Shown here piece by piece: positions 1-8,518 of a DNA stretch of 64,000 nucleotides. The position numbers and the translations under genes are program-made. This DNA is from Actinomycetes bacterium (GTDB taxonomy: Bacteria; Actinomycetota; Thermoleophilia; Solirubrobacterales; 70-9), in assembly GCA_016861045.1 (NCBI GenBank), contig BOKP01000001.1, forward strand, positions 995,529-1,059,528, read 5' to 3'. Below the pieces are notes generated by a model. It made no database searches. It was given only the letters and a program-made list of their open reading frames with translations, and was not told the origin of the DNA. The first letter of the stretch is position 1. Each line of letters starts with the position of its first letter.

Positions 1-2
1 AG

Positions 3-140
3 CTGACCGGTCTGCGGGGGGTCCTGGGCGAGCGGTTGCCCGCTGATCTGCTCGAGCGCCCCGAGTGTCTCGACCTGCTCGTCGCCACGCTTCGGGCCGC
101 AGCCGATCGAGCGGACCCGCCGGACGCGGACAGCCCGTAG
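3..140 (+). CDS. C-terminal end of an unidentified protein (5' cut by window)
   Basis: A frame open from the window edge encodes 45 residues ending DADSP before a TAG stop at 138-140. It is rich in Leu, Arg, Ala and Asp (for example ERLPADLLERPECLD), as expected for a helical C-terminus. The other plus-strand frame beginning near 65 is Arg/Pro-rich and looks like a shadow. No domain can be named from this fragment. The gene would converge on the AI-2E-type transporter, whose stop lies 37 bases further on. Confidence 0.45.
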   Translation: MTGLRGVLGERLPADLLERPECLDLLVATLRAAADRADPPDADSP

Positions 141-176
141 CCGGTTCGGCCTGCACGGGGATCGAGGCGGGGCGGT

Positions 177-1370
177 TCAGCCTGGTGCCGGTGTCGCCGC
201 TTTGGGGCCGGCCGTGCCGCCGGGGTCCTCGTCGGCACGCCGCTCGGCCTCGCGGGCCCGCGCGAGGTCGGCCGAGATCCGCACGACCGCGGCGACCAGC
301 GGCGCCGCGACGATCAGCCCGACGGTGCCGAACAGCGCGCCGCCGGCGATCGTCACGATCAGGACGGCGAGCGGGTGGATGCCGAGCGCGGTTCCCATCG
401 CGAACGGCTGGACGATCTGCTGCAGCGGCCCGTTGGCGAGGAGCTGGAGGAACGCCATCGCGCTCGCCGCGGCCGCGCCCTCGGCCCCGAGCGTCAGCAA
501 CACGGCGAAGATCGCCGCCGACCAGGCGCCGATGTAGGGGATGTAGCCGGCGACGAAGGTGACGGCGACGATCGTCCCGACGAGCGGAACGCCGATGATG
601 AGCGACCCGATCCCGACGACGACCGCGCTGAACAGCGCCACGAGCGTGGTGCCGAGGAAGTAGCCGCGCATCGAGCCGATCGTCCGCTGGGTGACGATCC
701 GGGCCACCGGCGCGGGGAGGCCCATGTGGCTCTCGGTCCAGGCGCGGATCGACGGTCCGTCCTTGAGCAGGAAGAAGAGGCTGAGGACGGTCATCGCGAG
801 GAAGAAGGCGAGCGAGGAGAGCCTGCCGATCCCCGAGATGACGCCGCCGAGCAGCGCCGAGATGCCCTCGGAGGCGCCCTTGCCGAGGTCCTGCTTCGCC
901 CGGTCGGCACGCTCCTGGCTGACACCGGCGTCCTGCAGCCACCCCGAGATCGCGTCCTTGGCGTCGTCGAGGTGGGAGGCGATGCTGCTCTCCTGGCTCT
1001 CGATCCCGCCGGCGACCATGACGCCGAGCCCGATGCCGGCGGCGACGACCGCGAGCATCAACAGCAGCGCACCGAGCGCGCGCGGCACCCGGTGGCGGTG
1101 CAGCCATCCGACCAGGGGTGATCCGACCACGGCGACGATCCCGGCGACGATCACCGGGATCGTGATCACCTGGGTCAGCGCCCCGAGCCAGACGAGTCCG
1201 CTGATCAGCAGCGTGACCCCGACCAGGAGCCAGGCCATCATCCCGATGTCCCGGAGCCAGTCCGGGACGTTGAAGATCCCGCTCAGCTGAGCGGGATCGA
1301 TCTCGACGATCTCCTCGCGGGCGCCCGGCTCCGGCGTGCCCGGGTGCCGTCGCAGTCGGCCGCGGATCAT
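177..1370 (-). CDS. AI-2E family transporter (PF01594-type membrane protein)
   Basis: A 397-aa polytopic membrane protein. Two hydrophobic segments near residues 43-85 are followed by another near 100, then a charged extracytoplasmic stretch (about 125-180), the FFLLKDGPSIRAW segment typical of the family, and a C-terminal block of membrane helices with GVPLVGTIVAV, GYIPYIGAW and IHPLAVLIV. Length and order fit the AI-2E/YdiK/PerM family, which is proposed to export small molecules or ions; the substrate here cannot be told. The start is the ATG at 1368-1370. It is divergent from the YrhK-like gene with only 44 bases between them. Confidence 0.9.
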   Translation of the reverse strand: MIRGRLRRHPGTPEPGAREEIVEIDPAQLSGIFNVPDWLRDIGMMAWLLVGVTLLISGLVWLGALTQVITIPVIVAGIVAVVGSPLVGWLHRHRVPRALGALLLMLAVVAAGIGLGVMVAGGIESQESSIASHLDDAKDAISGWLQDAGVSQERADRAKQDLGKGASEGISALLGGVISGIGRLSSLAFFLAMTVLSLFFLLKDGPSIRAWTESHMGLPAPVARIVTQRTIGSMRGYFLGTTLVALFSAVVVGIGSLIIGVPLVGTIVAVTFVAGYIPYIGAWSAAIFAVLLTLGAEGAAAASAMAFLQLLANGPLQQIVQPFAMGTALGIHPLAVLIVTIAGGALFGTVGLIVAAPLVAAVVRISADLARAREAERRADEDPGGTAGPKAATPAPG

Positions 1371-1414
1371 TCCCGGGAACCTAGCTGCGGGTCCCGACGG
1401 ATAGCCTCGCGCGG

Positions 1415-2032
1415 ATGAGCGCGGCGGCCCGTCGGGCCAACACCTGGATCGGCCTGCTGTTCGCGGTCGGCTCGATCTGCTTCGTCCTCGGGCCGTTCCC
1501 GGGCTTCGTCCAAAGGGTCGGCTCCAGCGCCGACGGCATCACGTTCTTCGTCGGCTCCGTCTTCTTCACCTCGGCGTCCTTCCTGCAGCTCGCCACCACG
1601 CGGCTGACCGGTGGCGGCGCGCTCGACCGCTGGGCGGCAGCGATCCAGTTCGCGGGTACCCTGTTCTTCAACCTGAGCACGTTCGAGGCGATGCAGGACG
1701 CTCTCGACACGTCCGCCACGGACCGCCTGGTCTGGGCGCCGGACGCTTTCGGGTCGGTCTGCTTCCTCGTCTCGAGCGCGCTCGCCTACCGTTCGGTGAA
1801 CGGCAGCTTCGGGCGTCGTCGTCACCGGGGAGGAGCGATGCGAATCGCCGTCGTCAACCTGATCGGGAGCGTCGCCTTCGGGATCTCGGCCGTCGCCTCG
1901 TTCGTCGTCCCGGCGACCGGCGACGTCCTCGATCTCGCCGCCGCCAACTTCATGACGGCGATCGGCGCCGCCGGCTTCCTCGCCGGAGCGATCCTCCTGA
2001 TGCCGGCGGTCAGTAGCCGACGCCCGTCTTGA
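1415..2032 (+). CDS. YrhK-like multi-pass membrane protein
   Basis: A 205-aa protein with about six hydrophobic segments (roughly residues 10-30, 43-62, 75-95, 108-125, 142-165, 170-195). The early pattern WIGLLFAVGSICFVLGPFPG followed by GITFFVGSVFFTSASFLQL resembles the YrhK-like domain, a small membrane module of unknown function. No catalytic residues are evident. Its last 23 bases overlap the end of the convergent glutamate decarboxylase gene, which may let the two transcripts interfere. The family assignment rests on remembered pattern, so it is moderate. Confidence 0.7.
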   Translation: MSAAARRANTWIGLLFAVGSICFVLGPFPGFVQRVGSSADGITFFVGSVFFTSASFLQLATTRLTGGGALDRWAAAIQFAGTLFFNLSTFEAMQDALDTSATDRLVWAPDAFGSVCFLVSSALAYRSVNGSFGRRRHRGGAMRIAVVNLIGSVAFGISAVASFVVPATGDVLDLAAANFMTAIGAAGFLAGAILLMPAVSSRRPS

Positions 2033-3398
2033 CCCGCCTGCGCTCGTGCTTGCTGGCGCCGCCCTTCTTCGCCAGCGTCTCGCAGGCGGCGGCGATGTCG
2101 TCGGCGAGGGTGCCGACCAGCGCCCTGGTCAGGTTCAGCTTGACGAGGGCGCGCAGCATCTTCACGCTCTCGGCCTTCGGCGGCATCGTGTAGGCGGGGA
2201 GCATCCAGCCGCGCTCGGCGGCGACTTGCCAGGCGATGTCGAACTCGTCGTAGGGGACGTCGGTGCCGCCGTCGAGGTGGAAGGCGACGAGCGGCAGCTG
2301 CTCGGCGTCGCCGCCGACGATCTCGAACGGCCCGATGGAGGCGAGCTGCTCCGCGAGGTGGTCGGCGTTCTTCTTCATCACCTCCATGACGAAGGTGTAG
2401 CCGTCGCGGCCGAAGCGGATCAGGTTGTAGTACTGGGCGAGCACCATCGCCGAGCCGGTCGAGAAGTTCAGGGTGAAGGTGGCGTCGGTCTTGCCGAGGT
2501 AGTTCTCGTAGAAGACGAGGTCCTCGGCGAGGTCGGACTTCTCGCGGAAGACGAGCCACCCGATCCCCGGGTAGACCATTCCGAACTTGTGCCCGGAGAC
2601 GTTGATCGAGCGCACCTGCTCGAGCCGGAAGTCCCACTCGCGGTCGGGGTAGAGGAACGGCCAGACGAAGCCGCCGCTGGCGGCGTCGACGTGCAGCGGC
2701 ACGTCGAGGCCCTTCTCCTCCCTGATCCGCAGCAGCAGGTCGTTGATGCCGCCGATGTCGTCGGCGTGGCCGGTGAACGTCGTGCCGAGCACCGCGGCGA
2801 CGCCGATCGTGTTCTCGTCGACGTGCGGCTCGACGTCCTCGGGGCCGATCGTGAACTTGTCGGGCTGTAGCGGCACGACCCTCGGCTCGACGTCGAAGTA
2901 GCGGCAGAACTTCTCCCAGACGACGTGGACGTCGCCGCCGAACACGAGGTTGGGCCTGTCGGTCGGCCTGCCGGCCGCCTCACGCCGCTCGCGCCACTTC
3001 CACTTCAGCGAGAGCGCTCCGAGCATGATCGCCTCCGAGGAGCCCTGCGTGCGCGCGCCGGTCGTCTCGCCCGGGGCGTGGTAGAGGCTGGCGAGCATGC
3101 GGATGCAGCGCTGCTCGATCTCCGCCGTCTGCGGGTACTCGGCGTGGTCGATGAAGTTCCGGTAGAGGTTGTCGGCGATCACCCGCTGCGCCTCCGGCTC
3201 CATCCAGGTGGTGACGAACGTGGCCAGGTTGCGCTCCGGGATCCCGTCGAGGACGAGCTCCTCCTGGATCAAGCGCATCGCCACGATCGGCTCGGCGCCC
3301 TGCGCCGGGATCTCGTCGTCGGGCGCCCCCTCGAGCAGCCATTCGTGGCCGGTGATCCGCGAGAGCGGCATCGTGCGCGCGTCGGAGTCATCTGTCAT
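2010..3398 (-). CDS. gadB: Glutamate decarboxylase (PLP-dependent)
   Basis: A 462-aa group II PLP decarboxylase that would convert glutamate to GABA and CO2, consuming a proton. The N-terminal region EYPQTAEIEQRCIRMLASLYHAP, the segment TQGSSEAIMLGAL, the cofactor aspartate in HVDAASGGF (about 236-244) and the PLP lysine in SGHKFG (K271) all match bacterial GadA/GadB. Full length for the family. The ATG at 3396-3398 is preceded by AGGAGAA at a good distance. No antiporter such as GadC is adjacent, so a role in acid resistance versus glutamate catabolism is open. It converges on and slightly overlaps the YrhK-like gene. Confidence 0.95.
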   Translation of the reverse strand: MTDDSDARTMPLSRITGHEWLLEGAPDDEIPAQGAEPIVAMRLIQEELVLDGIPERNLATFVTTWMEPEAQRVIADNLYRNFIDHAEYPQTAEIEQRCIRMLASLYHAPGETTGARTQGSSEAIMLGALSLKWKWRERREAAGRPTDRPNLVFGGDVHVVWEKFCRYFDVEPRVVPLQPDKFTIGPEDVEPHVDENTIGVAAVLGTTFTGHADDIGGINDLLLRIREEKGLDVPLHVDAASGGFVWPFLYPDREWDFRLEQVRSINVSGHKFGMVYPGIGWLVFREKSDLAEDLVFYENYLGKTDATFTLNFSTGSAMVLAQYYNLIRFGRDGYTFVMEVMKKNADHLAEQLASIGPFEIVGGDAEQLPLVAFHLDGGTDVPYDEFDIAWQVAAERGWMLPAYTMPPKAESVKMLRALVKLNLTRALVGTLADDIAAACETLAKKGGASKHERRRVKTGVGY

Positions 3399-3481
3399 CT
3401 GGTTCTCCTGCTGTCGGTGGCGGCTGCGCGCATCCTAAATGTCGGCCTCCGCGTCTCCATCGCCCGGGCCGGGTGATCCGC

Positions 3482-4348
3482 TCAGCCGGGCGCGGGTGAT
3501 GCGTCGAGGTCGGCCTCGACCTGCCGCTTCCACTCCGCCTTGTCGGCCCGCCAGCCGTCCTCGCTCCGGCGTCGCTTCCAGTAGCCGGAGATCGACGTGT
3601 CGCCGACCGGGACCCCGCGATCGACGAGCAGGTGGCGGCGGATCCCCCGCACCGCCCCCGCCTCGCCGTGGACGAATGCGTGGACGCGTCCGGAGGGGAA
3701 GTCGAGCCCGTGGATCGCCTCGACGAGCGGGTCGGGGTCGAGCTCGGCGCCGGCGTCGCGGTGGACCCAGCGGAGGTCGAGCGCGGCGGCCGTCTCCGGC
3801 GGCTGCTCCTCCTCGGGTCCGTCGACCGCGACCACGGCGACGGCGGGGACGCCCGAGCGGACCCGGGCAAGCGCCGCCGAGATCGCGGGGAGGACGCACG
3901 CGTCGCCGGCCAGCAGGTGCCAGTCGGCCTCCGGATCGGGCGCGTAGGCGCCGCCGGGGCCGATCAGCTGAACCTCGTCGCCGGGCCGCGCCGCGGCAGC
4001 CCACGGTCCGGCGATCCCGCCGTCGCCGTGATCGACGAAGTCGATCGTGAGCTTCCGCCGTCCCGGGTCCCAGGCCCGCACCGAGTAGGTGCGAACCCGC
4101 GGCCACCGCTCCCGCGGCAGCCCTGCCTTGATCCGGTCGAGGTCGAACGGCGGCCCGTAGCCGGCGTCGGCCGGCGGCAGCTGCAGCTTCACGTAGTGGT
4201 CGGTGAACGGCCCCGCCGCGAAGCCCTCCAGCCCCGGGCCGCCGAGCGTCATCCGGATCACCCGCGGCGTGACCCGCTCGCTGGCGAGGACCTCCGCGAC
4301 CCGCGGCGGCGTCCGCTTCGCGGACATCTTCGGGACCGGCTCGCTCAC
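3482..4348 (-). CDS. Siderophore-interacting FAD/NAD(P)H oxidoreductase (SIP/ViuB family)
   Basis: A 288-aa cytoplasmic flavoprotein expected to reduce ferric siderophores and release iron. The N-terminal FAD-binding barrel starts near ERVTPRVIRMTLGG; RTYSVRAWDP is the R-x-Y-S FAD signature; GPGGAYAPDPEADWHLLAGD leads into the SIP C-terminal NAD(P)H domain, and the end carries the family motif ISGYWKRRRSEDGW. The frame stays open upstream to 4549, but that part is Arg/Pro/Gly-rich and unlike the family, so I chose the GTG at 4346-4348 (ATG at 4325-4327 is the alternative). No siderophore biosynthesis genes are adjacent. Confidence 0.88.
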   Translation of the reverse strand: MSEPVPKMSAKRTPPRVAEVLASERVTPRVIRMTLGGPGLEGFAAGPFTDHYVKLQLPPADAGYGPPFDLDRIKAGLPRERWPRVRTYSVRAWDPGRRKLTIDFVDHGDGGIAGPWAAAARPGDEVQLIGPGGAYAPDPEADWHLLAGDACVLPAISAALARVRSGVPAVAVVAVDGPEEEQPPETAAALDLRWVHRDAGAELDPDPLVEAIHGLDFPSGRVHAFVHGEAGAVRGIRRHLLVDRGVPVGDTSISGYWKRRRSEDGWRADKAEWKRQVEADLDASPAPG

Positions 4349-4537
4349 GGTTCGCGGGAGGGTACGGGGGAGGGGGGCGGCGGGCGAGCCCGCGCCCGCC
4401 GGCGCCCGGGCCCGCTCGCCGGCAGCCGCCCCGGGACGGGATGCCCCGCCCGCACGTGTCCATTCGCCCGGCGGCCGCCCGCGCCCTCCGCCGACGGCCG
4501 GCGCGAGCCCAACGTCGGCCCGGGCGGCCCGGGGTAG

Positions 4538-4595
4538 TTGCGCGCGCAAGGACTGTGTGGTAGGCTAGTTGCGTAAGCAAAGGTTGTAGCCGCAA
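4538..4595. promoter_or_regulatory. Repeated TTGC-N4-GCAA dyads upstream of yceI (likely operators)
   Basis: Three similar dyads lie just before the YceI gene: TTGCGCGCGCAA (4538-4549, a perfect palindrome), TTGCGTAAGCAA (4569-4580) and a weaker TTGTAGCCGCAA (4584-4595). The first two share the TTGC-N4-GCAA form at 31 bases centre to centre. Such dyads suit a dimeric repressor, plausibly MarR-type because MarR regulators often control YceI genes, but no MarR gene is in this window. Confidence 0.55.
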
Positions 4596-4619
4596 GGCTA
4601 GGCAGAGAAAGAGAGAATC

Positions 4620-5186
4620 ATGAGCGTCACGGCAGGCATCGACGAGGCAACCATCCCGGCGGGTACCTGGGCGATCGACAAGGTCCACACGAAGCTCGGC
4701 TTCGCGGTCAAGCACATGGGCGTCTCCACGGTGCGCGGCGAGTTCCGCGATTACGACGGCGCCCTGGTGGTCGGCGAGGACGGCGGGCTTCGGGCGCATG
4801 GCGCGGTCCGTGCGGCCTCGGTGGACACCAACCAGGAGCAGCGCGACGAGCACCTGCGCTCGGCTGACTTCTTCGACGCCGAGCAGTACCCCGAGATCCG
4901 CTTCGAGTCGACCGCGATCGAGCGCGTGGACGAGGACAGCTTCCGGGTCGAAGGCGAGCTGACGATCCACGGGATCACCAACCCGATCGAGCTCACCGCC
5001 GAGCTCGGCGGCGTCGAGCGCGGCCCCGAGGGCGAGCTTCGCACCGGCTTCGAGGTGACCGGCCAGCTCTCCCGCAAGGCCTACGAGATGCGCTTCAACG
5101 CGGCGCTCGGCAGCGGCAACGCGGTCGTCGCCGACAAGGTCAAGCTCGCGCTCGACGTCGAGCTGATCCGCGAAGAGGGGGACTGA
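4620..5186 (+). CDS. YceI family periplasmic-type lipid-binding protein (no signal peptide)
   Basis: A 188-aa YceI-domain protein; the fold is a lipocalin-like barrel that binds long isoprenoid or fatty-acid chains. Family landmarks visible in order are WAIDKVHTKLGFAVKHMGVS near the start, VRGEFRDYDGAL, AAVRAASVDTNQEQRDEHLRS, FFDAEQYPEIRFEST, GELTIHGITNPIELTAEL and the closing NAVVADKVKLALDVELI. There is no signal peptide, so it is probably cytosolic as in many actinobacterial members. Its leader has purine-rich AGAGAAAGAGAG before the ATG. A second YceI lies at 34415-34954. The repeated dyads upstream suggest repression by a dimeric regulator. Confidence 0.92.
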   Translation: MSVTAGIDEATIPAGTWAIDKVHTKLGFAVKHMGVSTVRGEFRDYDGALVVGEDGGLRAHGAVRAASVDTNQEQRDEHLRSADFFDAEQYPEIRFESTAIERVDEDSFRVEGELTIHGITNPIELTAELGGVERGPEGELRTGFEVTGQLSRKAYEMRFNAALGSGNAVVADKVKLALDVELIREEGD

Positions 5187-5206
5187 CCGACAGCGGGGGA
5201 CGTGAC

Positions 5207-5238
5207 GGGCGGGCGGCCCCGGGACGGGCCGCCCGCCC
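5207..5238 (+). terminator. Strong GC hairpin after yceI
   Basis: A perfect 13-bp stem, GGGCGGGCGGCCC (5207-5219) with its complement at 5226-5238, closes a 6-base loop. It begins 20 bases after the YceI stop and ends 41 bases before the ZIP transporter. There is no U-run, as is usual in very GC-rich genomes, so it could act as a GC-only terminator or as a transcript-stabilising hairpin. Confidence 0.6.
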
Positions 5239-5279
5239 CGTCGGAGCGCGCCCGCCGTCGCGGGCGGTAAGACTCGCTC

Positions 5280-6002
5280 ATGCTCGAGCTCGTCCTCGTG
5301 GCGGCCCTGACCACGCTGGCGACGGGCCTCGGTGCGATCCCGGTCGCGTTCCTCGGCGAGCGGGCGCGCGAGCTCAGGGCCGGGCTGCTCGGCATCGCCG
5401 CCGGGGTGATGCTGGTCGCGGCGATCGTCGGCCTGCTGCTGCCGGCGCTCGGCGAGGGCGGCGGCGCCGACGTCGCGATCGGGCTCGCCGCGGGGATCGC
5501 GTTCCTGCTCGCCGCCGGCCGGGCGATCGGGGAGGCGCCGCCGGGGGTGGTCGCGGCCGGCGACCGGACCTGGATCCTCGTCTTCCTGGCCCTCTTCCTC
5601 CACAGCTTCCCGGAGGGCTTTGCGATCGGCACCGCCTACGCCTCGTCGACCGCCGGCCTCGGGCTCTTCATCGTCGTCGCGATCGCGGTCCAGAACATCC
5701 CCGAGGGGACGAGCACGGCGATCCCGATGGCGACGGCCGGCTACGGGTTGGGGGCGCAGTTCTGGGCCGCCGTCCTGACCAGCGCCCCGCAGCCGGTCGG
5801 GGCGGTGATCGCCTATCTGCTCGTCGAGGAGGTCACGGCGCTGCTGCCGGTCTCGTTCGCGTTCGCCGCCGGCGCGATGCTGGCGCTCGTGGTCGTCTCG
5901 GTCTTTCCCGACGCATGGCGCGAGGGCCGCCGCGACGCGCTCGCCGGCGCGATCTCGGGCGGCGCCCTCATGCTCGCCCTCGGGCTCGCCCTCGGAGTCT
6001 GA
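5280..6002 (+). CDS. ZIP family divalent metal transporter
   Basis: A 240-aa membrane protein with about eight hydrophobic segments. The ZIP metal-site motifs are clear: HSFPEGFAIG around residues 116-125 and QNIPEGTSTAIP around 139-150, in consecutive helices as in ZupT/GufA-type transporters that move Zn2+ or related ions into the cytoplasm. The length is normal for the short bacterial ZIP class. The ATG at 5280 follows the GC hairpin behind YceI, so it is probably a separate transcription unit. Metal specificity cannot be read from sequence. Confidence 0.9.
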   Translation: MLELVLVAALTTLATGLGAIPVAFLGERARELRAGLLGIAAGVMLVAAIVGLLLPALGEGGGADVAIGLAAGIAFLLAAGRAIGEAPPGVVAAGDRTWILVFLALFLHSFPEGFAIGTAYASSTAGLGLFIVVAIAVQNIPEGTSTAIPMATAGYGLGAQFWAAVLTSAPQPVGAVIAYLLVEEVTALLPVSFAFAAGAMLALVVVSVFPDAWREGRRDALAGAISGGALMLALGLALGV

Positions 6003-6027
6003 GCCAGCGCCCGCTAAGGTGATGCGC

Positions 6028-6270
6028 ATGGACGACGTGGCGCTGCGGGAGCGGATCGAGGCTCTCGTCGCCGAGCAGCGGCGCCTGCTCGATCAGTCCG
6101 TCGGCCGGGGCCCCGACGAGGGGCGCCACGAGCGGCTCCGGCAGCTCGAGGTCGAGCTCGGCCAGTGCTGGGACCTGCTGCGGCAGCGCGAGGCGCACGA
6201 GGAGTTCGAGCTCGATCCCGAGAACACCTCCGTCCGCGACGCCGACACCGTCGAGGGCTACGAGCAGTAG
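6028..6270 (+). CDS. DUF2630 family small protein
   Basis: An 80-aa hydrophilic, largely helical protein: MDDVALRERIEALVAEQRRLL, then RLRQLEVELGQCWDLLRQREA and a conserved-looking acidic tail DADTVEGYEQ. This matches the actinobacterial DUF2630 family (single-domain, unknown function, paired helices). GTG 6019 and ATG 6022 are in frame upstream, but AAGGTG at 6016-6021 is well spaced only for the ATG at 6028, so that start is preferred. It follows the ZIP gene by 25 bases and may be co-transcribed. Confidence 0.75.
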   Translation: MDDVALRERIEALVAEQRRLLDQSVGRGPDEGRHERLRQLEVELGQCWDLLRQREAHEEFELDPENTSVRDADTVEGYEQ

Positions 6271-6324
6271 GGCGCGGCCGGGCTGCGGGGGCCCGAGCCC
6301 GCGCGCTCCGAGGCCGGCTCAAGC

Positions 6325-6921
6325 TCAGCGCTCGCTGAGCCCGCCGACCATGGCGATCAGGGTTCGCGTCAAGAGCTCGTGGACCTCGGCGCGGGTGGCG
6401 CGCCCGCGGCGCAGCCACTCGTTGACGGCCGCCTCCGCCGCTCCCTGGAAGACGCGGAGGGCGAGCATCAGCTCCGGCGAGGGGTCTCCGCCGGGAGCGT
6501 GGTTGGCGGCCATCCGCAGCACGATCCCGTCGCGGGCGCGCGACATGATCGCGGCCACGTCGGGGTCGCGCCCGAGGCCGCCGCGATCGCCGAGCAGGAC
6601 CGCAAGGACCTCGTGATTGCGCTCGAACGCGTCGAGGAAGCGATCCATGTTGCGGTCGACGAGCTCCGCCAGCGGCAGGCCGGTGTCATCGACCTCGACC
6701 ATCTCCGGCAGGCCGGCGGCGAGGTCCGCGACGACGGCGAGGTAGAGGTCGCGCTTGGTTCCGAAGTAGTGGTTGACGAGACCGGTGGTGACGCCGGCCC
6801 GGTTCGCCACCGCCTCCATCGAGGCGTTCGCGTAGTCCTCTGCGACGAAGACCTCGCGCGCGGCGGCGAGGATCTGCCCGCGGCGGACGTCGGGGTCGAG
6901 GCGAGTCCGCGTGCCGCTCAT
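6325..6921 (-). CDS. TetR/AcrR family transcriptional regulator
   Basis: A 198-aa repressor-type protein. The N-terminal helix-turn-helix reads ILAAAREVFVAEDYANASMEAVANRAGVTTGLVNHYFGTKRDLY in successive parts, the standard TetR_N pattern; the rest is an all-helical ligand domain ending EVHELLTRTLIAMVGGLSER. The frame extends upstream to 7188, but the true start is the ATG at 6919-6921, just ahead of the domain. It is divergent from the sulfatase gene, and a 19-bp dyad between them (6951-6969) is the obvious candidate operator, so it may control the sulfatase and itself. The ligand is unknown. Confidence 0.9.
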   Translation of the reverse strand: MSGTRTRLDPDVRRGQILAAAREVFVAEDYANASMEAVANRAGVTTGLVNHYFGTKRDLYLAVVADLAAGLPEMVEVDDTGLPLAELVDRNMDRFLDAFERNHEVLAVLLGDRGGLGRDPDVAAIMSRARDGIVLRMAANHAPGGDPSPELMLALRVFQGAAEAAVNEWLRRGRATRAEVHELLTRTLIAMVGGLSER

Positions 6922-6950
6922 CGGGGAGCAGCATAGCCGTTGGCGGCCTC

Positions 6951-6969
6951 TATTGAGGTGTCCCCAATA
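6951..6969. promoter_or_regulatory. Candidate TetR operator between tetR and sulfatase genes
   Basis: TATTGAGGTGTCCCCAATA is an inverted repeat: TATTGAGG and CCCCAATA flank TGT, with a single mismatch between arms. It sits 30 bases upstream of the TetR start and 20 bases upstream of the sulfatase ATG, the usual place for an autoregulated TetR site. Confidence 0.6.
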
Positions 6970-6988
6970 ACGTGCTAGGGTGGCGCCG

Positions 6989-8482
6989 ATGCTCATCCGC
7001 GCGCTGCTCGCCGCTTCCGCCCTGATCGCCCTCGCGCTCCCGGCCGCGGCCACGGCCGAAAAGCCCGAGCCGCCGAACGTCGTCGTGATCATGAGCGACG
7101 ACCAGGACTTCCGCTCGATGTCGGCGATGCCGATGACGCGGCGCCTGATCGCGAACGCGGGCACCCGGTTCGACCGGAGCGTCGTCAACTATCCGCTCTG
7201 CTGCCCGTCCCGAGCGACCTTCCTGACCGGGCAGTACGCGCACAACCACGGCGTCCTCTGGAACAACTGGCCCTTCGGCGGCTACCGGATGCTCGACGGC
7301 AGCGAGACCCTTCCCGTCTGGCTCGGTCGCTCCGGCTACCGGACGATCCACATCGGCAAGTACCTGAACGAGTACGGCGAGGAGGACCCGACGGAGGTGC
7401 CGCCGGGGTGGGACGACTGGCACGGCGGGGTCGACCCCTCGACCTACGACTACTACGGGATGACGATCAACCACAACGGCAGGCTGAAGACCTACCCGCG
7501 GACCGAGCGCAACTACTCGACCGACGTCTACACGCGCCTCGCCGATCACGCGATCCGCGACGCCTCGAAGTCGGGCAAGCCGTTCTTCATGAGCCTGGCG
7601 CCGAACGCGCCGCACACCGTGGCGGTCAGCTCGGGGGCGACGATGGAGGGCACGCCGGCGTTGCCGCCGCCCCGCTACGCCGACGTCTACGCCGACCGGG
7701 AGATGCCGATCTACCCGAACTTCAACGAGGCCGACATCTCCGACAAGCCGACCACGCTGTCCGCGTTCTTCCCGACCCAGATGACCGAGGAGCAGGCGCT
7801 GCAGCTGCAGGAGCACTGGCGCGGGCGGATGGGCTCGCTGCTCGGGGTCGACGACATGGTCAAGGAGGTCGTCCGCAAGCTCCGGCGCACCGGCGAGTTC
7901 AAGAACACCGTGATCGTCTACACCTCCGACAACGGCTGGATCCTCGGCGAGCATCGCCTCCGCGACCCGATCACCGAGGACGGCAAGGCGGCCGGGGTCA
8001 AGTTCGTTCCCTACGAGGGCTCCTCGCGGGTACCGCTGATGATCGAGGGCCCGGGCTTTCCGGCGGGGAGGCGGATCAAGGGGGTGGTCAGCAACGTCGA
8101 CCTGGCGCGGACGATCGTCGACATCGCCGGCGCCCGCTCCGAGGTCGGGCTGAAGCTGGACGGGATCTCGCTGCTCGATGCCGTTCGCAAGCCGAAGGCC
8201 CTCGCCGACCGCGGCGCCCTGATCGAGACGGCGGTGAACCCGCGCGGCGTCCCGCCCTACATCGCGGTCCGCACGAAGCGCTACAACTACGGCCTCCAGG
8301 CGGACGGCCAGGAGGGCCTCTACGACCTCAAGCGCGATCCGTGGGAGCTCGAGAGCGTCCACGAGGATCCGCGCTACGACCGGATCAAGGCGATCCTGCG
8401 CACGGCCGCCGAGGACTTCGCCGAGTGCGCCGGGGCATCCTGCCGCAAGCCGGTGCCGCCGCTGCCGCAGCCGGGTCGCTGA
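6989..8482 (+). CDS. Secreted arylsulfatase-type sulfatase
   Basis: A 497-aa sulfatase-fold hydrolase with a signal peptide (MLIRALLAASALIALALPAAATA). Metal-site aspartates appear in IMSDDQDF (about 35-41), and the formylglycine signature C-x-P-S-R is present as LCCPSRATFLTG, so C71 would be the residue oxidised by the formylglycine-generating enzyme. Later landmarks are SLAPNAPHTV, YTSDNGWILGEHRL and DLKRDPWELESV. It should cleave sulfate esters outside the cytoplasm; the substrate is not predictable. TAGGGTGG at 6976-6983 favours ATG 6989 over GTG 6980. A downstream sulfatase-maturing gene is not seen in the window. Confidence 0.9.
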   Translation: MLIRALLAASALIALALPAAATAEKPEPPNVVVIMSDDQDFRSMSAMPMTRRLIANAGTRFDRSVVNYPLCCPSRATFLTGQYAHNHGVLWNNWPFGGYRMLDGSETLPVWLGRSGYRTIHIGKYLNEYGEEDPTEVPPGWDDWHGGVDPSTYDYYGMTINHNGRLKTYPRTERNYSTDVYTRLADHAIRDASKSGKPFFMSLAPNAPHTVAVSSGATMEGTPALPPPRYADVYADREMPIYPNFNEADISDKPTTLSAFFPTQMTEEQALQLQEHWRGRMGSLLGVDDMVKEVVRKLRRTGEFKNTVIVYTSDNGWILGEHRLRDPITEDGKAAGVKFVPYEGSSRVPLMIEGPGFPAGRRIKGVVSNVDLARTIVDIAGARSEVGLKLDGISLLDAVRKPKALADRGALIETAVNPRGVPPYIAVRTKRYNYGLQADGQEGLYDLKRDPWELESVHEDPRYDRIKAILRTAAEDFAECAGASCRKPVPPLPQPGR

Positions 8483-8518
8483 TCCCCCGGCCCGGGCAAT
8501 CCTGACCCTGACATGCAG

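Noticed and set aside
3435-6029. A long minus-strand frame (over 860 codons) across YceI and ZIP genes
   Set aside because: Low-complexity Arg/Gly/Asp-rich text, antisense to two well-supported genes and overlapping the siderophore-interacting gene in another frame.
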